NCBI GenBank assembly: GCA_002407845.1 | Contig: DHPK01000012.1 | Span: forward strand, 46,893-92,920 | Direction of reading: 5' to 3' | DNA from: Leptolinea sp. UBA5366 | GTDB lineage: Bacteria > Chloroflexota > Anaerolineae > Anaerolineales > Anaerolineaceae | Length of the DNA: 46,028 bases | Shown: piece after piece, positions 40,860 to 46,028 of the stretch | Numbering within the stretch: the first letter of the stretch is position 1 | Layout of the letters: each line of letters opens with the position of its first letter | Notes under the pieces: generated by a model | Seen by the model: the letters and a program-made list of their open reading frames with translations, nothing else | Database searches by the model: none | Told to the model about the DNA's origin: nothing | Position numbers and translations under genes: made by a program

Positions 40860-40986
40860 CTAATATAAATCAAACAATCCAATTGTAGAATATGATTTAT
40901 GGGGGTGTGTCATTCACCCCTATAATTTTGAATCTACTGGAATTGAAAGGACTGCCCTTTCAGCGCAGCAGCGAACAGGGGGAGTG

Positions 40987-41925
40987 ATGGATTATAAAGA
41001 TTATTACAAAATACTCGGCGTCGATAAAAAGGCGTCCGCTGAAACCATAAGGAAAGCATACCGCGATCTGGCAAAAAAATATCACCCGGACTACAACCCG
41101 GGGAACAAAGAAGCTGAAGAAAAATTCAAGGAAATAAACGAAGCTTACGAAGTGCTGAAAGACAAGGAAAAACGAGCCCGTTACGATCAGCTCGGATCAT
41201 CATATTCAGCATGGCAGCAGCAGGGCGGGAACAGTGCCAATTATAATTGGAGTGACTGGTACGCCAACGCTCAGCAAGGCGCTGCTGGTCAGACAGGGTC
41301 GTATGGCGGAACCACTTATTATTCAACCGCCGACTTTGGCGGAATGGATGGCTTCTCGGACTTTTTCTCCCAGATTTTTGGCGGGATGGGTTCAACCAGA
41401 CGGACCAGCACAGCCGGTTCCAAACGATATTCTAAACCGGCGCCAACGGCCCAAGAATTCAAACTACCCGTCTCATTAAAAGAGGCGTTTGAAGGTACAA
41501 CCCGGGTTTTAACAATCGGAGAATCAACGATTGAAGCCAAAATCCCGGCCGGGGTTAAAACCGGAACAAAAATCCGACTGTCCGGCGTAGTTGGCGGACA
41601 AGACTTGATTCTGCTGATTGAGGTTGAATCCGATCAGCGTTATGAGAGAAAGGCTGATGACCTCTATGTCGAGGTTCCAGTCGATCTGTATACAGCAGTG
41701 CTCGGCGGGGAAGCGGTCGTTCAATCTCTGAACGAAAGTTTTGCTCTGAAAATTCCTGCTGGCACACAGCCGGGGCAATTGATTCGAATGGGCGGCAAAG
41801 GAATGCCCAAAATGAATGCCAATGGATCGCGCGGCGATTTGTTCGCCCGGATCAAAGTACAGCTGCCTCGGGATCTGAACGAGCGACAGAAAAAGTTGTT
41901 CGAAGAAATTAAGAAAGCGAAATAA
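40987..41925 (+). CDS. DnaJ-like co-chaperone of CbpA type (no zinc finger)
   Basis: The J domain (about 2-68: DYYKILGVDKKASAETIRKAYRDLAKKYHPDYNPGNKEAEEKFKEINEAYEVL) has the HPD motif needed to stimulate DnaK. A Gly/Gln/Ser-rich linker follows, then a C-terminal substrate-binding domain (EFKLPVSLKEAFEGTTRVLTI ... GDLFARIKVQLPRDLNERQKKLFEEI). There are no CxxCxGxG repeats, so it is CbpA-like and not DnaJ. ATG 40987 or the adjacent GTG 40984 is preceded by GGGGGAG. It is followed six bases later by rnj, so the two are likely cotranscribed. Confidence 0.9.
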   Translation: MDYKDYYKILGVDKKASAETIRKAYRDLAKKYHPDYNPGNKEAEEKFKEINEAYEVLKDKEKRARYDQLGSSYSAWQQQGGNSANYNWSDWYANAQQGAAGQTGSYGGTTYYSTADFGGMDGFSDFFSQIFGGMGSTRRTSTAGSKRYSKPAPTAQEFKLPVSLKEAFEGTTRVLTIGESTIEAKIPAGVKTGTKIRLSGVVGGQDLILLIEVESDQRYERKADDLYVEVPVDLYTAVLGGEAVVQSLNESFALKIPAGTQPGQLIRMGGKGMPKMNANGSRGDLFARIKVQLPRDLNERQKKLFEEIKKAK

Positions 41926-41931
41926 TTTAGC

Positions 41932-43584
41932 ATGAAAGAAAAAGAACTGCAATTTATTCCACTTGGCGGGTTAGGCGAAGTTGGACGAAACATGATGGTT
42001 TTCAAATACGGAGACCAATACCTGATAGTGGATTGCGGAGTTCAATTTCCAGATAATTCCATGATCGGAGTCGATTACATCATTCCCGACATGCAGTTTC
42101 TCCAGGGAAAAGAAGACAAAATTGTCGGAATTGTGATCACTCACGCGCACGAAGACCATATCGGCGGACTCGTTCATCTATTTAACCTGATCGAGAATGT
42201 GCCGATCTATACGACACCTCTGACAGCGGGCATGATTGAAGTGAAACTGGCGCGCGCCAACAAACTGAGCCGCACACAGCTGATTGTGAAAAAGGCGGGG
42301 GAAATGTTTGATCTCGGCGCGTTCCATATCGAACTGTTTCACATGACCCACTCGATTCCGGACGCGGTCGGACTGGCAATCACCACCCCAGCCGGTCTGG
42401 TTGTCGTTAGCGGTGACTACAAATTTGACCCGACACCCATTGACAATTGGCCGTCGGATTATGCCAAACTGGGAGAAATCGGCACGCGCAATGTGCTGGC
42501 ATTATTCAGCGACTCGACCAACGCGGAACGCCCCGGCCACACCCCGTCTGAAAAAGACATCAACCATGCTTTTGAAGATGTCTTTGCGAACGCAAAAGGC
42601 CGCATCATCATCTCCAGTTTCGCGTCCCTGATCTCCCGATTGCAGCAATTATCGGTGATCGCACGCCGCCATCATCGGAAAATCTGCATCGTCGGCACCA
42701 GCATGGTCGATAATGTCAACTTGGCAAAAAAACTGGGGTATCTCGATTTGCCGGATGAATGGATCATCTCTCTCGAAGAAGCGCTCCATCTGCCGGACAA
42801 AGAGGTGCTGATCCTCTGCACCGGGTCGCAGGGCGAACCGACCTCCATCATGGGGCGGCTGTCGACCGGAAAATATTATGCCTTCAGCATCAAGGTCGGA
42901 GACACCGTCATGTTGTCCTCCCACCCGATCCCGGGCAACGAGGAACGCGTTTCTGCCCTGATTAACCGTCTCTACCGCATGGGCGCTAACGTGATTTACC
43001 AGTCGCTGCTATCCGTCCACGTGTCGGGGCACGCCTGCCAGGAAGAGATGAAGCTGCTGATTAACTTAGTGAAACCGAAGTATTTCATTCCGGTTCACGG
43101 CGAATTGCGCCATCTTTATAATCATGCCAAGATCGGACTGCAGATGGGGATCCCTGAGGATCATATTTTTGTTGTTGAAAACGGACAGACGATCAATTTC
43201 CGCAATGGCAAAGCAAAATTGGGGGAGCAGGTTCCTGCATCCGTCGTGCTGGTTGACGGTGCGAACGTCGGCGACATGAATTTTGACATCATGCATCAGC
43301 GCGAACGGCTGGCTGACAGCGGCGTGATCGTCGTGACGCTGCTGATGAACAAGGACAGCCACCGGCTGCGCCAGGATCCGCAAATCGTGCATTACGGTTT
43401 GATGATCGGAGCGGAAGCGCCGGACATCGAAGAGGATCTGCAAAAGTCAATCGTTGAATTCATTGAGAAGCGCAACCCGGGAACCAATAATCTGGAAAAG
43501 AATCTGGAACAGCTGACCCGCAAATTTATCTACAATGCGACGCATCGCTCCCCCTGGGTGATCGTCAACCCGATTTACGTGTAA
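41932..43584 (+). CDS. rnj: Ribonuclease J
   Basis: RNase J is a beta-CASP metallo-hydrolase with endo- and 5'-exonuclease activity in RNA maturation and decay. The 550-residue sequence has FIPLGGLGEVGRNMMVF, the zinc motif ITHAHEDHIGG (about residues 70-80), VSGDYKFDPTP, LFSDSTNAERPGHTPSE, the beta-CASP region SSFASLISRLQQLSVIARRHHRKICIVGTSM, and ILCTGSQGEPTSIMGRL with the SGHACQEEM and FIPVHGELRHL metal/substrate blocks. The C-terminal domain is also present. The start follows the DnaJ-like gene by six bases. Confidence 0.97.
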   Translation: MKEKELQFIPLGGLGEVGRNMMVFKYGDQYLIVDCGVQFPDNSMIGVDYIIPDMQFLQGKEDKIVGIVITHAHEDHIGGLVHLFNLIENVPIYTTPLTAGMIEVKLARANKLSRTQLIVKKAGEMFDLGAFHIELFHMTHSIPDAVGLAITTPAGLVVVSGDYKFDPTPIDNWPSDYAKLGEIGTRNVLALFSDSTNAERPGHTPSEKDINHAFEDVFANAKGRIIISSFASLISRLQQLSVIARRHHRKICIVGTSMVDNVNLAKKLGYLDLPDEWIISLEEALHLPDKEVLILCTGSQGEPTSIMGRLSTGKYYAFSIKVGDTVMLSSHPIPGNEERVSALINRLYRMGANVIYQSLLSVHVSGHACQEEMKLLINLVKPKYFIPVHGELRHLYNHAKIGLQMGIPEDHIFVVENGQTINFRNGKAKLGEQVPASVVLVDGANVGDMNFDIMHQRERLADSGVIVVTLLMNKDSHRLRQDPQIVHYGLMIGAEAPDIEEDLQKSIVEFIEKRNPGTNNLEKNLEQLTRKFIYNATHRSPWVIVNPIYV

Positions 43585-43630
43585 CGCCTGAGCAGCGATC
43601 CAGAATCGCAGCAAAAGAAAAAATCCCGAA

Positions 43631-43668
43631 AAGAATCAAGCTTGTTTTTACTTGATTCTTTTTTTTTG
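43631..43668 (+). terminator. Intrinsic terminator of rnj
   Basis: AAGAATCAAG and CTTGATTCTT form a 10-bp stem with a 10-base loop, followed by TTTTTTTTG. It lies about 47 bases past the stop. Confidence 0.9.
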
Positions 43669-43769
43669 AATTTATCACCCGTATTAAAAAACCCAGCTGC
43701 GGATTTCGCGGGTCGGCATGCAAACCTGACATTTTTCGCCAGTTCCAAGGATCCAATCCAGATGATAAA

Positions 43770-45689
43770 ATGGACTTAATGAAAAGCTCCGAAAAAACAA
43801 GACGACCCAACGTTGAACTGATGGCAGGTGTTCTATTCCTGTTGCTTGCGATTTTACTAACCTGGCTGCTGCTGGTCTCACCGCGCCACCGCAACCTCGG
43901 GCTTTTCTTTCGCTATAAAATTTATGTGCTGCCAGTTGTCATGCTGGCTGCGTTTTTCGCTGTCCGAACCACTAATCAACTCTTGAAAAGCATCCTTTAT
44001 GCGCTATTGTTCGGCATCTTTCTGCTGCCGCTTTCCGGCTTTTGGAACTCCGGTTCTTCCAGCCAATACATTTTTTCTGGAACGATCCCCTGGTCGGATG
44101 CATTCCTTCACCACCTGAACACTATGCGTTTTCTCTTTGGCGGAACAATGGATCAAGCCTCAGCCGTTCGACCACTGCCTCTGATTTTCAACGCGCTTGT
44201 TCTCTGGCTTTCGGAAAACAACTATTTCCTACTCTATGCCCTGCTGACGGTTTTATCAGCATTAGGCGTTTTGCTCAATCTCAACTGGATTGGCAAGCAG
44301 ATAGGGTCGGTAGCAGCCGCATTTTTTGCAGCAAATGCCTTTTTCTTTATTCGCGCCTATATTGGCAGTTATATGACCGAATCTTACGGTTTTTTTGTAG
44401 GCATGCTTAGCTGTTACTTTTTATTACGAGGCATATTCGAACAGCGACCTTTATTGGTCATCCTCGGATTTCTATCGCTTTCGCTAGCACTTAACATCCG
44501 ACCGGGTCCCATGTTTGTGCTTGGAACTGGTGGTTTATGGTTCTTCTTTATTTTTATGAAGAAAAAATCTAAGCAATTCCTTTGGTCAGCAATTGCTTTA
44601 GGCGCAATGCTGATCGGCTTTGGGCTATCCTCTTTTAATACATTTTTTGTAAACGAAAAAGGGAAGAAGCTGAGCAACTATCCTGCAGCATATTATATTT
44701 ACGGATTGTGTCATGGCGGACGAGACACTTATTTCTCAATGCAGGATGTAAAACTGGCTCAGTATATCGGATCAGATCATCTATGGACAGGATTGTATGA
44801 CATGTGCCGAGAAGAACTGACTGAACATCCTGAAAACATCACAATCTCCCTAAAAGTGATCTGGAATGCAATCCTGTTTGATAATGAGCGGGGGGCATTC
44901 TCTTATTTTGACGGCGGTCGGGAATGGATTATCAGTGCCTTGCGCTGGGGATTGATGGTTGTATGGTCAATTGGGATGATTATCCTCTTCCGCCGCCGCA
45001 GAAGTGCATTCGAAAGCTTTCTGCTCGCAATGGTTCTTGGAATTTTCTTATTTCAATTTTTAGCTCCGCTGTACAACTATTACCGGATGCGCTACGATGC
45101 ATCTGTGATCTGGGTTCACGGGCTGGTCTGCGGGGTTGCGCTGCAGGCTCTTTGGCAAAAAATTATTCCTGAGAAGAAAAACGCAGGATCAGACCTTCCA
45201 AACAAACAGGATTCTTTTGAATTGATTTTTGCGAATGCTGGATTGTCAATTGTGATTTTAATTGCCGTCTTTGCCGCGCCGCTCATCAAAAAAAATCCAA
45301 TCCCAATCCCAGCGCCGCCGGCTTTGACCTGCGGTGCGGACGAGGATCTGATCTATACGCGGGTTGATCCGGGCAACGTCGTCTATCTGAAAAACTACGA
45401 GCTGAAACAACCGCATGCGCCGGAATTCCATCTGTTGTACGTGCGTCCGCGAATCCATGACACTTCCTCAGGAGAAATTTTCGATTTGGTCGACTCATTC
45501 GAGGTTCCGATGGTCATCGGGAAAGGGTTGAATCTGCAATCTTTTGAAGACATCATGTTCTTTGCAGAGGCATCGGCTATGGAAGAGAGAAACGGTTATG
45601 TTTCGATGTGCGGAAAAGTGTTCGACCCGCCGCTTTTGCATGACTACAATTTCATGACAGTTTCAAAAACCCAATTTCTTGCCCCCTGA
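43770..45689 (+). CDS. Large multi-pass membrane protein, possible GT-C-type glycosyltransferase
   Basis: This 639-residue protein has about ten hydrophobic spans in the first 475 residues (LMAGVLFLLLAILLTWLLLV, IYVLPVVMLAAFFAV, LFGIFLLPLSGFW, and on), with SDAFLHHLNTMRFL in an early loop, similar in position to the acidic loop of GT-C transferases that use polyprenyl donors. A long soluble C-terminal region (about 510-639) follows the last helix, with Cys residues and no membrane segment. I do not recognise a specific family. ATG 43770 is used; ATG 43779 is an alternative. It is not in an operon with rnj, because a strong terminator lies between. Confidence 0.6.
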   Translation: MDLMKSSEKTRRPNVELMAGVLFLLLAILLTWLLLVSPRHRNLGLFFRYKIYVLPVVMLAAFFAVRTTNQLLKSILYALLFGIFLLPLSGFWNSGSSSQYIFSGTIPWSDAFLHHLNTMRFLFGGTMDQASAVRPLPLIFNALVLWLSENNYFLLYALLTVLSALGVLLNLNWIGKQIGSVAAAFFAANAFFFIRAYIGSYMTESYGFFVGMLSCYFLLRGIFEQRPLLVILGFLSLSLALNIRPGPMFVLGTGGLWFFFIFMKKKSKQFLWSAIALGAMLIGFGLSSFNTFFVNEKGKKLSNYPAAYYIYGLCHGGRDTYFSMQDVKLAQYIGSDHLWTGLYDMCREELTEHPENITISLKVIWNAILFDNERGAFSYFDGGREWIISALRWGLMVVWSIGMIILFRRRRSAFESFLLAMVLGIFLFQFLAPLYNYYRMRYDASVIWVHGLVCGVALQALWQKIIPEKKNAGSDLPNKQDSFELIFANAGLSIVILIAVFAAPLIKKNPIPIPAPPALTCGADEDLIYTRVDPGNVVYLKNYELKQPHAPEFHLLYVRPRIHDTSSGEIFDLVDSFEVPMVIGKGLNLQSFEDIMFFAEASAMEERNGYVSMCGKVFDPPLLHDYNFMTVSKTQFLAP

Positions 45690-45769
45690 AATTTTCAGGT
45701 CAATCGTTTCGAATGAGCAACAGAGAGTAGGTTTCAACCTGATCAAGTCAGATGAGAAGTAGAGTAAAA

Positions 45770-46028
45770 ATGAACGATAAAGCGTTGTTAAAAATCAAAC
45801 GTGTTTACCAGCCTGCGGAAACGACTGACGGCTATCGCATTTTGGTCGACCGTTTATGGCCGCGCGGGATCCGCAAGGAAGAATTGAAGATGGATGAATG
45901 GGCGAAAGAGGTCACGCCCTCAACCGCAATCCGAAAGGATTTTGGGCATGATCCTGCGCGCTTTCCAGAGTTTGAGACACGTTATCGGCTGGAATTGAAC
46001 GAGAATCCGCAAGCCGCAGTCTTTGCGA
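45770..46028 (+). CDS. DUF488 family protein, N-terminal part (3' end outside window)
   Basis: The open frame from ATG 45770 to the right edge reads 86 residues without a stop. It contains IKRVYQPAETTDGYRILVDRLWPRGIRKEELKMDEWAKEVTPSTAIRKDFGHDP, the typical DUF488 (YeaO-type) beginning with the RVY...RILVDRLWPRG motif. The function of DUF488 is not established, though the conserved Arg/Asp/Trp residues suggest a phosphatase- or nuclease-like active site. The gene starts 80 bases after the membrane protein stop, with GAAGTAGAG as a likely ribosome binding site. Confidence 0.85.
   Translation, partial: MNDKALLKIKRVYQPAETTDGYRILVDRLWPRGIRKEELKMDEWAKEVTPSTAIRKDFGHDPARFPEFETRYRLELNENPQAAVFA

Noticed and set aside
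1..46028. CRISPR arrays, insertion sequences, integrases or prophage genes
   Set aside because: I saw no regularly spaced direct repeats and no transposase, integrase or phage structural genes. The single tRNA gene has no duplicated 3' end nearby that would mark an attachment site.

Overview
The window looks like a chromosomal segment of an anaerobic Chloroflexota bacterium, most likely class Anaerolineae. This is inferred from gene content (DUF3048, DUF6391, LiaF-like and CAP-LysM membrane-anchored proteins, a GAAC-N4-GTTC LexA operator) and not from a marker-gene comparison. Base composition is moderate and coding density is high. Short 3' or 5' overlaps between genes are common, as are GTG and TTG starts. 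I see no phage, insertion sequence or CRISPR array.

Layout. 1-2.8 kb: the end of a PHP-domain phosphoesterase, two sugar-type ABC permeases and a HAD phosphatase, closed by a bidirectional terminator. 2.9-5.7 kb (minus strand): a LapA-like membrane protein and a secreted TolB-like propeller protein ending in an LPSTG motif. 6-9 kb: radA, a DUF6391 gene and holA, then a convergent DUF3048 lipoprotein-like gene. 10.2-11.8 kb (minus): tRNA-Asn and tatA-tatB-tatC. 12-15.6 kb: a secreted protein with an internal duplication behind a sigma-54-like element, then an SDR/glycosyltransferase pair. 15.7-16.7 kb (minus): a phosphoribosyltransferase-like gene and a ProX-type editing gene. 16.9-20.3 kb: two paralogous membrane proteins, then frr-uppS-cdsA. 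20.2-23.5 kb (minus): two CAP-LysM surface proteins and a LiaF-like protein. 23.6-30.1 kb: lexA, a glycosyltransferase, a nucleotide-sugar epimerase, a 51-residue membrane protein, slyD, a class V aminotransferase and a CrtI-like flavoprotein. 30.1-33.5 kb (minus): a degenerate class V aminotransferase, a sortase with a small membrane protein, and a GtrA fusion. 33.6-36.7 kb: a FAD oxidoreductase, an AT-rich gap and dnaA. 37.2-39.8 kb: two secreted NBR1-type Ig proteins. 40-46 kb: an MBL hydrolase, a CbpA-like DnaJ, RNase J, a large membrane protein and the start of a DUF488 gene.

Themes. (i) Cell-envelope building and display: Tat export, UppS/CdsA lipids, glycosyltransferases, a sortase, LysM anchoring and several families of exported proteins. 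(ii) Information processing: radA, holA, lexA, dnaA, frr, rnj. (iii) Several enzyme-fold proteins have lost the residue that defines catalysis: an aminotransferase-like protein without the PLP lysine, an SDR with FxxxK, a phosphoribosyltransferase with a broken PRPP loop, and a GT2-like domain fused to GtrA. The most unusual items are the duplicated secreted domain at 12.0-13.3 kb, the NBR1-domain pair with its possible sigma-54 promoters, and the lysine-less aminotransferase beside an intact paralogue.
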